Of a DNA stretch of 64,000 bases, positions 1 to 10,882 are shown piece by piece. The position numbers and the translations under genes are program-made. The stretch comes from Trochalopteron elliotii (taxonomy: Eukaryota; Chordata; Aves; Passeriformes; Leiothrichidae). The stretch spans positions 86,351-150,350 of the forward strand of contig JANPWX010019252.1 of NCBI GenBank assembly GCA_024734555.1. The letters run 5' to 3'. The notes under the pieces are model-generated. The model was not told the origin of the DNA. It saw nothing but the letters and a program-made list of their open reading frames with translations, and made no database searches. The first letter of the stretch is position 1. Each line of letters starts with the position of its first letter.

Positions 1-259
1 ATGGCACCAGGGGAATGGGCTGGAACTGATGCCCAGGGAGTTCCACCTGAACATGAGGAAGAACTTCTGTCCTGGGCAGTGACCAAGCACTGGAGAGGCT
101 GCCCAGAGAGGGTGTGGAGTCTCCCTCACTGGGCATAATTCCAGAACCATCAGGATGCAATCCTGTGCCCTGTGCTCCGGCACAGCCCTGCTGGAAAAAG
201 GAGCTGTGACCAGCACCCACTGTACTCCCTTCCAGACCCATTTTGGGATTCTGTGATTG
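1..259 (+). mobile_element. CR1 LINE fragment, truncated by window edge
   Basis: The sequence follows the avian CR1 3' region in sense orientation: 'acctgaacatgaggaagaac', then 'gtgaccaagcactggagaggctgcccagagag', 'gtggagtctccctcactgg', and a terminal 'ccttccagac...ttctgtgattg'. This is an untranslated or very 3' part of the retrotransposon, so no reverse transcriptase remains. It runs off the left edge, so its 5' limit is unknown. Confidence 0.8.
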
Positions 260-1214
260 ATATTGCCCTCTTCATGTCACACTCTGCTAAAGACTGATGT
301 CCCTGAAATCTCTGTGGGATAATCCCTGACCTCCTGAGCCAGAGATTTGCCCACTTGCTTCATCCTGAGTCTGAAATTCTGTACCTCACAGCTGGGATGT
401 CCTGCAGGTCTCCTTGTGAGCTAACTCCTCTTCCCCTGCAGTACCAGAGCTCAGAGATAAGGGAAGGGGGTCTCCTAGAAGCATCTTTCTCCCCTTCCTC
501 TTACACCTTCTGAGTATTTTGGGACACCTGGTTGAGCCAGCAGCTTGTGTTTCCCCTCTGGTTCTTTTAAGATCTCCTGTCCTGGCTGTGGCTTGGGCAT
601 CTGTGTCCTTCATTTGTTTTTTTGGGCTGTCATGAGGGGATGGAGGAAACCAGACTCCTCGTGGCTGACACAGCTCACCTCCCAGGGAAGGAGTGTTCCT
701 TCAGAGTCTTTCCTCTTAGCCCATGTCTAATTCACCCAAGAGATTGATCCTGCTGTTTTCCACACCTTCTCCCAGCAGAGTTCCTTCACTGGAGGGCTGA
801 GGGAGCTGGCAGTGCTGGGCTGTGTTTTGGTGTGGGGGCCTCACCCTCTGCCCTTGGGATTAGTGACATATGGGAACTGATGGGATTAGGTGGGGATGGG
901 ATCACGTGCTGGTCAAAAGCAGCTGCTTGGTGTCCCCACCTGGGTGTGTGGAGCCTGCTGGGGCTGGATTTCTGTGTCTGAAAGGAAAATTGGGGAGGTG
1001 TGAGGGACCTGCATCCACCCATGCACTGAGCTGTGGGTGCTGGTCAAGGCTCTGCAGAGGACACCTCACCCTTTCCATGTCTCCAGAGCTGTGCTGGGGG
1101 TGGGGTGCAGGAGGACACAGGGCAAACCCCTGCTCAGCCCGTTAATAAATCTGTAAAAATATTGAAAATAACATGATTTTTACTACTTAATGATATATAA
1201 GGACGATTTTTTTT
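260..1214. other. Unassigned unique sequence
   Basis: Nothing recognisable apart from short low-complexity words. Open frames of 60-90 codons occur on both strands, but none shows a domain, a splice context or sustained codon bias. No CR1 signature is visible. Confidence 0.6.
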
Positions 1215-1433
1215 TTTTCCACACTGAGGGTGGTGAGGCCCTGGCACAGGTTGCCCAGAGCACTGACTCTGGATCCCTGTGGCTGCCCCTGGATCCCTGG
1301 AAGTGTCCAAGGCCAGGTTGGATGAGGCTTGGAGCAACCTGAAATAGGGGAAGGTCTCCCTGCCCATGGCAGGGGGTGGCACTGGATCACCTTTACAGTC
1401 CCTTCTAACCCAAACAATTCTGTGATTTTGTGA
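1215..1433 (+). mobile_element. CR1 LINE fragment
   Basis: Sense CR1 3' region: 'ctgagggtggtgaggccctggcacaggttgcccagag', 'aagtgtccaaggccaggttggatgaggcttggagcaacctg', 'gcccatggcagggggtggcactggatcacctt', and the terminal 'cccttctaacccaaacaattctgtgat'. About 220 bp, 5'-truncated with the 3' end intact. A T-run lies immediately upstream. Confidence 0.9.
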
Positions 1434-2178
1434 GATCATTCAGCTAAATGGGAGTGGAAGGGGGGGATAAAAAAGGAAATAGTGAAAATTCTTTTGAATT
1501 ATGCAGTACCAATTGTCACTGCACACACTAGGAACTTAAGGAAATGATGCACACCAAAAAAACCTCTAGGAAAGGGATCTGGGTCATGTTTGGCTTTTCT
1601 ATTCTGATTATAGCCAACTGTTCTTGCAATTTAAATCACATTTTATGGGGAGAAAAAAAATTGTGGTAGCCCCAAGCCATGAAAATTCAGATTTCATTTT
1701 ATTTTTTAGGAAAAGAAAGCACACAGCAAAAGTTGAAATGAAAAAGCTAATGAAACCCATATCCTACTGAGCACTTGCACTGAAACTTTATAAACATGAA
1801 AGAAAATATTCTTAAGTAAGCTAATGCTCCTCGGATAAGGAGGACTCTCTGTGATCCACCCTGGTAGGGCTTGAACCATTCTGTATTTCAGGCAGTCGGA
1901 AAAATAATGAGATTTTTATGTCAAATAATATTTTTCATATATTTTACTTACAGCAATTAGTTCCAGACTGATTTCTGAGTCGCCGCATCTGTTTTATAAT
2001 ATGCATCATTTTTATGCTAGCTGTAAGGATCCAGATTCCAAAATTTTTAGGGTTTTGGGTTGTTTTGGGTTTGGTTTTTTTTTGCACAGATAAATGTTAA
2101 TCTAACAGGCAGGCCTTCATTTCAAATGGAAGGGTAAATATGTGAAGATTTCCTAGGAAATTTAACACACTGCAAGCT
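1434..2178. other. Unassigned AT-rich sequence
   Basis: AT-rich unique sequence with no repeat family signature and no credible coding frame. Short A and T runs are common. Confidence 0.6.
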
Positions 2179-2220
2179 AAAAAAAAAAAAAAAACAAACA
2201 AACAAACAAAAAAAACCCCC
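2179..2220. repeat. poly(A) / (AAAC)n simple repeat
   Basis: A run of 16 A is followed by about five AAAC units, another A run and a C run. It could be a degraded poly(A)-type microsatellite. Confidence 0.9.
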
Positions 2221-2289
2221 AAACCAACAGAAAGGGTGAAAACTCAAAATGCAGATGGGCATTATCAATGTAACGTTATGGATGGGGGA

Positions 2290-2730
2290 AACATCAAACA
2301 ATGTATAAACGCTGGTTGGGAGAAATAATTTTTAAGATTCCTGTCAGCTGGTTATGAAGTTTTGTGCCTGAGCTCCCCGTGGCCTTGAGAAGCAGCAGAG
2401 ACACGTACGTGTGGCAGAGTGCATCCAAACGGGGAGAGCAAATTAGAAGAACAGGTTTGATCATAAACCTCCTGGAAAATATGAGGATATTAAAGCCTGG
2501 CTGGATAATTAGCATAATTACATCATAGCAAATGCAAAGGAGATCATCTTAAGGGATATTGTGTTTGTGGGAGCTCGGCTTCGACTGGTAGTGCATGTTG
2601 AACGACAGACTAATAGACTGCTCCAGGGAAGAGAGCAGTAAAATCTTGTTATGAATTTGTTTATCAAGAATGCAGAGATAGGGAGGAGTGACGCTGGCAG
2701 TTAGTTGGCTGAATTATTGCTTTTTTAACC
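2290..2730. promoter_or_regulatory. Candidate conserved noncoding element
   Basis: This 440-bp repeat-free block has the texture of a vertebrate developmental enhancer. It includes a perfect 12-bp palindrome ACACGTACGTGT at 2401-2412 (overlapping E-box-like CACGT words) and a homeodomain/POU-like 'aattagcataattacatcat' near 2507. Conservation cannot be tested from one sequence, so the call is inference. Confidence 0.25.
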
Positions 2731-2981
2731 TTGCTTTCTGCTGATAGTCTTTTGTCAACACCTGGGCATCCCATTTACTTCAGGGTCAGAGGGAAAAGCA
2801 GGAGCTGGCAGAGGGCCTTGAGGCCAAGAGCACCCTGTGCACCTGCAGAGCAGGAGATAGTTTTTGTGGCTGTTTCTTTTTCTCTCTCTCCCGTGCTGCC
2901 TTTGCCATGCTCTGCTTCTGGCTCTGCTGGTGCTTCAAGAAGTGGATCTGGCTCCTGCACCAGTGTTGATTTGTTTTCATA

Positions 2982-3150
2982 TAATCACAGAGACATTTGG
3001 GTTTGGGGGAACTAAAATTTCATCCAGCTCCACCCCCTGCCATGGGCAGGGACACCTTCCACTATCCCAGGTTGCTCCAGGTGCTGTCCAACCTGGCCTT
3101 GGACACTTCCAGGGATGGAGCTTCTCTGGGAAACCTGTGCCAGCTCCTCT
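2982..3150 (-). mobile_element. CR1 LINE fragment
   Basis: Antisense CR1 starting at the tail ('ataatcacagagacatttgggtttggggg'), then 'ccaccccctgccatgggcagggacaccttccac', 'caacctggccttggacacttccagggatgg' and 'cttctctgggaaacctgtgccag'. 5'-truncated; the far end fades out near 3150. Confidence 0.9.
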
Positions 3151-3999
3151 TTTCACCAAGGTGGGAAGAGGAGTGCTTCACAACAATAGATGACCAGCAT
3201 CTACTGGGAAAATTTAAAATACTTTCTTCAATATCCTGATTTGCTGCTTTGTGGGTTTCCTGAGTAACTTGAGAATGTCCCCCATGGGTTTTTGAGTTGG
3301 CAGAATTGTGCCTGTGCTGTTGCCAGTCCAGGCTCCCTCCTCCCATGGCATCTCAAACCCACTCACCAATTTAGGCCATGTTTAACAGAGGATCAATCTT
3401 GTCCAGTCTTTTAGAGCCACCTTAAGGAAGGTCATACCTCTTACCCTGCCACAGTGTGAGCTTGATGTTTCTCTTCTGTTTGGGCTGCCACTAGTGAACC
3501 AGAAACTTCTGGCCAGCCAGGAACCAGGGGTTCAGTTCCCCTGGCATGGGGAAGGTGATCAATAGGAAAACTCTCCCTGGTGGCTTCCCCAGCTGTGGAA
3601 GGAGTTGAAATGCAACGGGAGATCTGGGAATAAATCACCAGGGGTGGATGCTTGGAGGCATAATAATGCATTAGCCTGGGTTATGGGTGACACTTCACAT
3701 CACACTGCAACTACAGCAAGCATCTTGGCAGTGTCCTGGGTCTCAGCAGGATCAGATTGGTTGGCTCCTCCATCAGACTCCCAAAGTTTTTCTGCACAAG
3801 CATGTTCTGTCTGAATTTCAGTGCTGGGATCATACTCTGGGCTTTTGGTGCTGCTGCTGTGACATGAAAAGTACTGATTTATACCTTTTAAATTAGCTAC
3901 TGCTTTCTATAGGACTGCAAAGCAATTGCAAAAATCCTTTACAAGTGCTGAAGTTCCAAGCAGTCTTTGCAATTCCACTCCACTCTGGAACTCATCTGG
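3151..3999. other. Unassigned sequence
   Basis: No recognised gene or repeat. Open frames of 69-94 codons are present on both strands without protein-like features. Confidence 0.55.
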
Positions 4000-4507
4000 A
4001 GTTTTGCATCCAGCTCTGGGGTCCTCAAAAATCTTTGGAGCAGCTGGACCAAGTCCAGAGGAGACCATGGAGGTGCTCCAAGGGTTGAGCATGTCTGCTA
4101 TGGAGACAGGCTGTGAGAACTTGGGGTGCTCTCCTTGAGAAGGGTCTGGGGGCACCTTATTGCAGCCTTTCAGTACTTAGTGGGGTTTTGGAAGAATCAC
4201 AGATTTTTTAGCAGGTCCTGATGTGACAGAACAAGGTGTGATGGCTTTAAACTGGAGGAGTGTCAGTTTAGAGAACATGTAAGGGAGAAGTTTTTTATGC
4301 TGAGAGTGGTGAGGCCCTGAGGGCACAGGGCGTCCAGAGAAGCTGGATGCTCCTGGATCCCAGGAAGAGTCCAAGGTGAGGTTGGATGAGGCTTGGAGCA
4401 ACCTGGGATAGTGGAAGGTGTCCCTGCCCACAGCAGGGGGTGGAATGAGATGAGCCTTAAGGTCTTTTCCAACCCAACCTATTCTAGGATTCTATTTCAT
4501 GATTCTA
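4000..4507 (+). mobile_element. CR1 LINE, about 0.5 kb, 3' end intact
   Basis: This is one of the longest CR1 copies here. In consensus order it shows 'gcatccagctctggggtcctc', 'ggagcagctggaccaagtccagagg', the 'cttattgcagcctttcagtact' segment, 'gaacaaggtgtgatggctttaaact', 'ttatgctgagagtggtgagg', 'ggttggatgaggcttggagcaacctggga' and the tail 'ccaacccaacctattctaggattcta'. It is too decayed for any reverse-transcriptase reading frame. Confidence 0.88.
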
Positions 4508-5643
4508 AGTTATGTGGCACGATGAGAAGAAGATGCATTTGTGATATTAGATAGGACTAGTTCTTGTCTGGAGCAGCTTCTTGCTGTTAGTGGGAAATTA
4601 AGATGTGCATTTCTTTTCTTTCTCTGCCAGCAGCTTGACTTCCAGTGCATTTAGCACCAGAAGATCTTCTGAACACTCTGGTTCTCTGCTCAACACGAAT
4701 TCTACTCTGTGTTTTATTTGGCATCTGTACTGGAGACTGGCTGGTCCTGAAAAACAAAACAAAAAAAGTGCAGGAAAACTTCTGGTGCTGGTGTTATGCC
4801 ATGGTGAGTGCTAGTGCTGAGCCCTGACACTGCCTAAAACCTTCCCTCCCCTGTGGAAGGTGGGTTTTACAAAGGAGATGCTGGGTAGAAGGGATCAATA
4901 AATAATGCTCTCAATAAATAATAATCAATGAATAATCTCTCCCAGGTGGGATGAGATCCAGACCACAGACTTGAGAGACCAGAACAGGACCTAACAAGGA
5001 CCTAACTCTTGAGTCTTGGCAGCCTTCTGTGGTGTCCAGCTTGTTCCTGGGAGGAGGGAAAACATCAGGGATCTTTCCATGTCTCCAGACTCCCTTGGCT
5101 TTGCCCGTGTGACCAGAGGCCAGTCAATCAGCTGCCCGTGGGCATGGTGGTTAAACCCAGGGAAAAGGCACTGGGATCTCGCAGCTTTTAGCGGAATAAA
5201 ATGAAATATCCACCTGATGGCGGCAGAGAACGGGGAATGAGGCAGCCCGGGCTGGCTGAGCGGTCACCAGCCCCGCTGGCTGCTCTGCTCTCTGAGAGTT
5301 CCCAAAACGTGGAGCGTGCTTTGGTGATGTGACCTTTCCATGGCCACAGCCGATGTCCCCTGTCCCTGGGAGAGCTCACTCTGTGCCCTTCTGGAGAGGG
5401 AAAGGCCATGTGGGGTTCAGGGGCCACTTTTGGAGGGCGCCAGGGGACGAGGAGCAGCAAGAAGTGCCTGGTGTGGTTGGAGGATGGTTTCTGCCCAGCA
5501 GCAGCATTCCCAAAATCTGTGTCCTGTGATGGCACAGCTGCAGGGTGCCCACGCTGGCCCACGTCAGTGGTGTTGGCTCTGGACACTGTCCTGGGTATGT
5601 TCCTGGTGGTGGCTGTCAGTGCCAGGGGGAGTGGGATGTGGAT
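4508..5643. other. Unassigned; GC-richer block at about 5.0-5.6 kb
   Basis: 4890-4940 holds three imperfect 'caataaataat' words. From about 5030 the sequence becomes GC-richer and carries overlapping open frames on both strands (161 codons minus at 5188-5673; 231 codons plus at 5340-6035). The plus frame reads straight through a poly(A) microsatellite as a lysine run and has no recognisable domain. Neither is called as a gene. Confidence 0.5.
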
Positions 5644-5712
5644 GGAGTACCAGGGAATTTGGGAACTACCCATGGGATGGAGTATCAGGGAATTTGGGAG
5701 CTTCCCATGAGG
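5644..5712. repeat. 35-bp tandem duplication (two copies)
   Basis: 'ggagtaccagggaatttggg' starts at 5644 and 'ggagtatcagggaatttggg' at 5679, each followed by a related 'a-ct-cccatg' end. The unit is 35 bp with a few substitutions. Confidence 0.85.
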
Positions 5713-5721
5713 TGTTCAAGC

Positions 5722-5738
5722 AAAAAAAAAAAAAAAAA
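5722..5738. repeat. poly(A) run (17 A)
   Basis: Uninterrupted A homopolymer just after the 35-bp duplication. Confidence 0.95.
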
Positions 5739-6533
5739 CCCTCAAAGCAAAGCTGGGGAGCTGCTTTAGAAGGAGCAGAAGGACTGAAAAACAGGGGAAG
5801 GTTTGGTGCTGAAGCATGTCTTGGGGAAAGGGATGAGACCAGAGACCACAGCTTGGAACAGGCACCTTCCTGCAGAGCACAAATGGCTTTTTCTGGCCAT
5901 GCCACCAGCATCTTTCCAGGGTTTGCTGGAACAGGCAAGGATGTGGGTATTCCAATGTGCCACAGAGTCATGGCAGCCATTGCACTGAATGTGACTTTTT
6001 TTTTCCTCTTAGCTGAAACTCTTGTTGAGGAATAATCCTGATACTGTGATTTTTAGCTTCTGTTCTGACAAACTGTTTGGGTCATGGGAGGGGGAATTTA
6101 AGAAAAGTTTTAGGGAATGTTTTAAAGGAACACTTATTAAGCAAAATAACTTCTTGTGTTTGAAATATTTTCCACTTTGAATCTGGTTCTGTTGGGAAAA
6201 AAAAATATTCTTTTAAGTGCTCTATTTGAAAAAAAGTACAAAATCTTCCCTCCCCAAAACCTTACAAGATGTCCCCATCACTGCAGTCAGCTCAGGTCAC
6301 TAGTCAGGAGAGACAATCTTTTGCTGCCATAAAAATGTGGTGCTGCTTCATGCCAAAGCCCCTTCCAAAACCAGCCAGGGGGTGGAAGCTTGTTGTCATC
6401 CCAAAGGTAAATCCTATGCCTATCCCTAATGCCTAGGCTCTTGTTTTGATGTGTTTCAAGGGACAAAAAGGGGAAAAAAACAACCAAGTAGGAACAAACC
6501 CCAGTGTAATTGTTTGAAAACTATTGAATTTAT
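5739..6533. other. Unassigned sequence
   Basis: No gene or repeat recognised. The long plus frame that enters from the left ends at 6035. Confidence 0.55.
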
Positions 6534-6752
6534 TGGAAATTACTAGGAAAAATTTCTTCATGGAAAGGGCTGTCCAGCCCTGGCACAGCTGCCCAGGGCA
6601 GTGGTGGAGTCCCTATCTCTGCAGGGATTTAAAAGCCACATGGATGTGGCACTTGGGGACATGGGTCAGTGATGGCCTGGGCAGTGCTGGGAGAATGGTT
6701 GGACCTGATGATCCTGGAGAGCTTTTCCAGCTGGAATAATCCTGTGGTTCTG
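6534..6752 (+). mobile_element. CR1 LINE fragment
   Basis: Sense CR1: 'taggaaaaatttcttcatgg', 'ggcacagctgcccagggcagtggtggagtccctatctctg', 'gatgtggcacttggggacatgggtcagtgatgg', 'ggttggacctgatgatcctgga', and the tail 'cttttccagctggaataatcctgtggttctgt'. Confidence 0.9.
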
Positions 6753-8316
6753 TGCTGGTAGAGTAACACAGATGTTGTATGAACTTGAAAAAACAGACAT
6801 GGACGGTCACTGCTACTGCTGTCAGCTTTGGAGAGCTGGCTGGTCTTTTTGTGATTACTGTCCTTTTGATGAGAATAATTGGAAAATTGTATTTATATCC
6901 ATGTGACCTTCCAGTGACCAAGTAATCAGGGCAAGAGCAGGTCATTGATTTGGTGTGGGTGCAGACCAGGTGGGAACACGCAGTGAGGAGCAGGAGGGCA
7001 GCCTTGCTCCAAGACCAGGGAAAGCTGAACAAGTGGATTTCAAAGATCATCTCATTCTGCATTCAGAGTGAACCTTTAGCTAATAATATTAAATGCTAAC
7101 AAAAGAGGCTCTGGTCAGTTGTGGGTAATAAACTATTAATTGGAGCTTTGTCAGGAATGACTCTTGACCTTTGAGACAAGACAATAAGCAATTGGGGGTC
7201 CTTTGTTTCCATCCTCTTGACTCCAGCAGTGTCAAATGTTGGATACAGGTGAGTTATGTTGTTCTTCCCCTTTGGGAAAGGTGATGCCTGGTAATTTGAG
7301 GATATTCAGCAACTTAGAAACTAATTAGTTTAAAATTAAATTTTCCACTCTGCCAGGCCAAGCACAATAAGACGAGGCCTTAAGACACAAGAGAGCACTT
7401 TAGAAAAGAGTAAAGGGTGACTGGCCACATGGAAGATCCCAGCATGCCTTTCAGGCAGATCCAACCACCCTAATTATGTGGAACACAAAACTGTCCCCCA
7501 GCTCCTGCAGACCTGAGCTGCTGCCAGTGCCTGTGGCATCCCCGAGCCCTGAAAGCTGCCAGGCCTGGAGGAGGTCCCCCTGATGTCCCCAAATCTTCCC
7601 CATGCAGCACTTTGTCATGGGATGGTCTCTGCCCACCTAAACCTTCACTTTGTTTTCACTCTCCTCCCTCGTACTGTGCACAGCAAACTGGGAGGGTAAA
7701 ATCAGCTCAGCTGCCCAACTGAAGACCATTTAAAATTTTTAAAAAATTAATTAAATTAATTGTGGGCAGAAATGATGGGCTTGCAAGGCACCACTGTGCC
7801 TGTTACATCCCACTGCTGATCCAGCTGAAATCTGCCTCTGAAAGGTGGAGACCCAAATCCAATTTCTTCCCTCACACTTGGAATTCCTTCATTGTGCCTC
7901 TTGCCCTCAAAGCCCCACTTTAGTCAAACCTAATGCTCCCCATTCCCAAGGTCCTGGTACAGGCCCAGATTTCTGGGAGGGTGTTTGTGGGCTCCTTCCC
8001 ACCCCATGGTCATCCCAGGGCTGAGGACAGCTGCTCAACACAGGGGCCAGGGCCACATCTTCCCTTCTTGGCCAAACACGTGGTCACTGTGGTATGTGCT
8101 CAGTGTGCCCAGCTGGACACAGAGTTTCCTGTGCTGAGGAAGGTCAGCTTTTCTCATGGGATGTGCTTCATCCTTGTCTGGAATCTGTCCACTGCACCAA
8201 AACTCTGCAAGTATTATTAGGGTTGGGCTCTGGTAGAGTAAAGCTTGCCAGGTAGGAATCTACTGTTGGGTGTCATCAAGTTGCAGTTAACTGGGGTTGC
8301 TGTAAAAGGTGTTTTT
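6753..8316. other. Unassigned sequence
   Basis: Mostly unique sequence with AT-rich patches (for example a 'taaaaaattaattaaattaatt' block near 7740). No coding support; the longest open frame is 149 codons on the minus strand (6613-7062), without domain features and partly antisense to the CR1. Confidence 0.55.
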
Positions 8317-8512
8317 TTAAAAACAAAACAAAGCCAAACCCAACAAAAACCAAACAAAAAGCCACAAGCAAAAAGAACCTCCCCCCACCCCCCCACCCAA
8401 AACTACCACCAAAAAAAAAAAACACCCCAAAAACAAACAAACAAAAACAATCAAACAAACAAAAAAAAACCCAAACAAAAAACCCACGCCAACCAACAGA
8501 AAATCAACTAAA
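8317..8512. repeat. A/C-rich low-complexity tract
   Basis: About 195 bp composed almost only of A and C on the plus strand: degenerate AAAC/AAAAC words around a C-rich core at about 8382-8400 ('ccccccaccccccccaccc'-like). The overlapping open frames (Lys/Gln/Pro-rich on plus, Phe/Gly/Val-rich on minus) are composition artefacts. Confidence 0.9.
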
Positions 8513-9788
8513 GCAGGAAAATATTTCTGAATGTTCCCAAACTGCTTTTTGAAATACAAACAAACCCAAGGAAGGGTTATGTTAACAATGCTAAATTCCC
8601 CAAGCCCCCAGAAGCTTCCAGCCCCTACTCCAAGCCAGCTCTGCACCATCATCCTTTGCCTTGTGGTTAACACCGCTGAACGCTGGAGAAACTGTAATTG
8701 TTCATAAGCAAAGTAGCACTTCCCAAAGTACAGTATTTGTTTAATGGATCATTAAACTGATATAAATAAGGCTGAAGCATGCATGGAAGCAACGAGGATT
8801 TAAATGTAATTACACAGGGAAACTTGGAGTGTGACTGTCCCTTCTCAGAGGCTGTGGTGTGGAAGGGAGGGGATTAAACCAAGCTCAGGAGAGGTTTAAC
8901 TCTCCAAAACACCCTTTGAAGTTTTTACATTTCTTTTCCTCTTAAAGAGAATAATTTTGGGGACGGGCTCTAACCTTTTTACCTTTTTCCTGGAATGATT
9001 TCCTCTCTAATGATTTCATCGAGATCAGCAAGATTAAATTAAAACAGAAAAAAAAAAAGATCATCGCTTCTGCAGCTGTGGGAGTTGTTGGCAGTGAAAT
9101 GAATGAAAAAACCATGCCACTTCTGGAGAAGATTTTGGAGTTGTCCTAGTGTATCTGACATCCACAGATTCAACTTCCAGAGGGGGAACTCAACGACCAT
9201 TTTAGCTGACCTGCCAGAGAATTTGCTGCAGCTTTGACTTGTTCAGGTATGTAGTTTGGTAACCCACTGCAGGGCTTCTTGTTCTGCAGATAATTTATCT
9301 TTTTTCTTCCTTTTTTTTTTTTTTTTTCTCCAAAGAAGATCTCAACGTTGCAGCTGGAGGAAAACAGCATGGCTGGGCTAAAGCCTCATCTGTACACTGG
9401 TCATCTCCAATCACTCTGACCTTTACTGCATGGGGAGATAATTTAATGCTCTGAAAATGCTAGTTATCAGCCCTAGTGCAGCCTCACTGGCTGATGCAGA
9501 CATACAATCAATGGAAGTTTGTTATTCTGTTCATTATTACTTAAGCTAACGTAAACACATTTGCCAATAATCAAAAACATTGTACAGGAGAGCATCGTTG
9601 CACCAATAATTCCCATGCTCTGTATACAGCATGGAGGAGCACTTGGGGAGCACTAAAATCTAACTCTAATCTGAGCAGTGGAAAACACAGCATCTTCAGG
9701 GTCCTCATCTCCAGGACCATGAGTTTTAAAATAAACTGTTGGGAGCCCCTTGCAGAGGAAGGGCTTATTCAGTCCCAGGACCCTCATA
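8513..9788. other. Unassigned sequence with short homopolymers
   Basis: Unique sequence with an A-run near 9049 and a T-run near 9310-9328. No gene or transposon signature. Confidence 0.55.
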
Positions 9789-9935
9789 CAATGGTTTGGG
9801 TTGGAAGAGGCTTTAATAATCACCTTATTCCAGCCCTCCTGCCATTGTCAGGGAGGTCACTCACTAAATCAGGTTGTTTAGGGCCCCATCCAGCCAGTCC
9901 TTTCATGCCTGCTGGATACACCTTGAGGACATGAA
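9789..9935 (-). mobile_element. CR1 LINE fragment
   Basis: Antisense CR1: 'caatggtttgggttggaagaggcttta', 'ccagccctcctgccattgtcaggg', and 'caggttgtttagggccccatccagcc'. The terminal 'attctatga' repeats are missing or decayed. Confidence 0.82.
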
Positions 9936-10554
9936 CTCTTCATGGACCTCTGCTTCAGGCACCCCATGCATTGGAGAGGAGTTAATATTCCTCTCTTTTT
10001 TTGCATCAAGAGGTGAGTTCTGGGCTCTCTGCTGCATCTTAGTATCTGAGAGCTCTGGATTTTATCCCTCCCGTGCTTCTGGAGGCTTGTGGGTCAGTGT
10101 GATGTGGGGAGAGGGTGAACCTCACTGATGGATGCTGCTCTCCAGCTCCTGCTGAAAGCCCTGCCACTCTATAAACAACATCCATGAAACCCTGACCTGC
10201 CTAATGTGTCCAGACCACTAAGCTCTGCTAATTTTTGGACATCCAGAGGGACCTACCAACCTCCCTTGTAAGGACCTCACTCCTCCTCACTCTAACCCCA
10301 GCTCTGAAGCTCAGGGCTGTTTTCTGGAGCCAGCAACATGCAGGGGATCCAACCAGAGCAGGCTGTGACACCCAAGGGTGCCCAGCGTGTGGGATTTCCC
10401 AGTGTTTCCCTGGGAAGTGTGAGGTGACAGCCTTCCCACCTCCCCGGACCTGGAGAGGGCAGCAGAGAAAAGCGGAGCGTCCTTGGCTGCGAGCGCCTGG
10501 ATGGAGCAGGAGCAGCTGCGTTGCAGTATCCAAACACACTTCTCTGTGAGGAGG
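9936..10554. other. Unassigned sequence
   Basis: Moderately GC-rich. Open frames of about 100 codons overlap on both strands at 10228-10549, without domain features. Confidence 0.55.
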
Positions 10555-10700
10555 GTAATTTAGAGCAATTACACCGATTATTATTGCTTTTCTAATTAGT
10601 GCTTTTCCTACAGAATTAGCCGAGTGTTTATTAGGAGCCGCTTGTTGCCAATAGCTTAACTGCTTCAGTACCAGTTTTTATCAAACATTAGAGTGTCTTA
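10555..10700. promoter_or_regulatory. Candidate conserved noncoding element
   Basis: AT-rich repeat-free block with homeodomain-type words: 'cgattattattgc' and a palindromic CTAATTAG at 10592-10599, followed by 'ttgccaatagc' (a CCAAT-like word). The enhancer-like texture is an impression only. Confidence 0.22.
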
Positions 10701-10848
10701 ATTTTATTATTATTTTTTTTTTTCCTCCCCCTCTGTGTGTAACTGGTTTTGTTATCTGGTTTCACATAAAAGCCCCAATTAAATATTCATTTTGCTTTGT
10801 TACATATGGCATTAAGTTTTCATGAGCTGTATGTTCTCCTTGAATTTT

Positions 10849-10882
10849 GGGGGGGGTGGTGGTGGGCAGGGAGGAGAGGGGC
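10849..10882 (+). other. Potential G-quadruplex tract
   Basis: The plus strand has an 8-G run followed by 'tggtggtggg', 'caggg', 'agg' and 'agagggg', giving at least four runs of three or more G within 34 bp. This meets the usual sequence rule for G4 formation; folding is not shown. Confidence 0.6.

Noticed and set aside
5340..6035. 231-codon plus open frame
   Set aside because: No domain or homologue recognised. It reads through a poly(A) microsatellite and a 35-bp slippage duplication, and overlaps a 161-codon frame on the other strand in the same GC-richer sequence.
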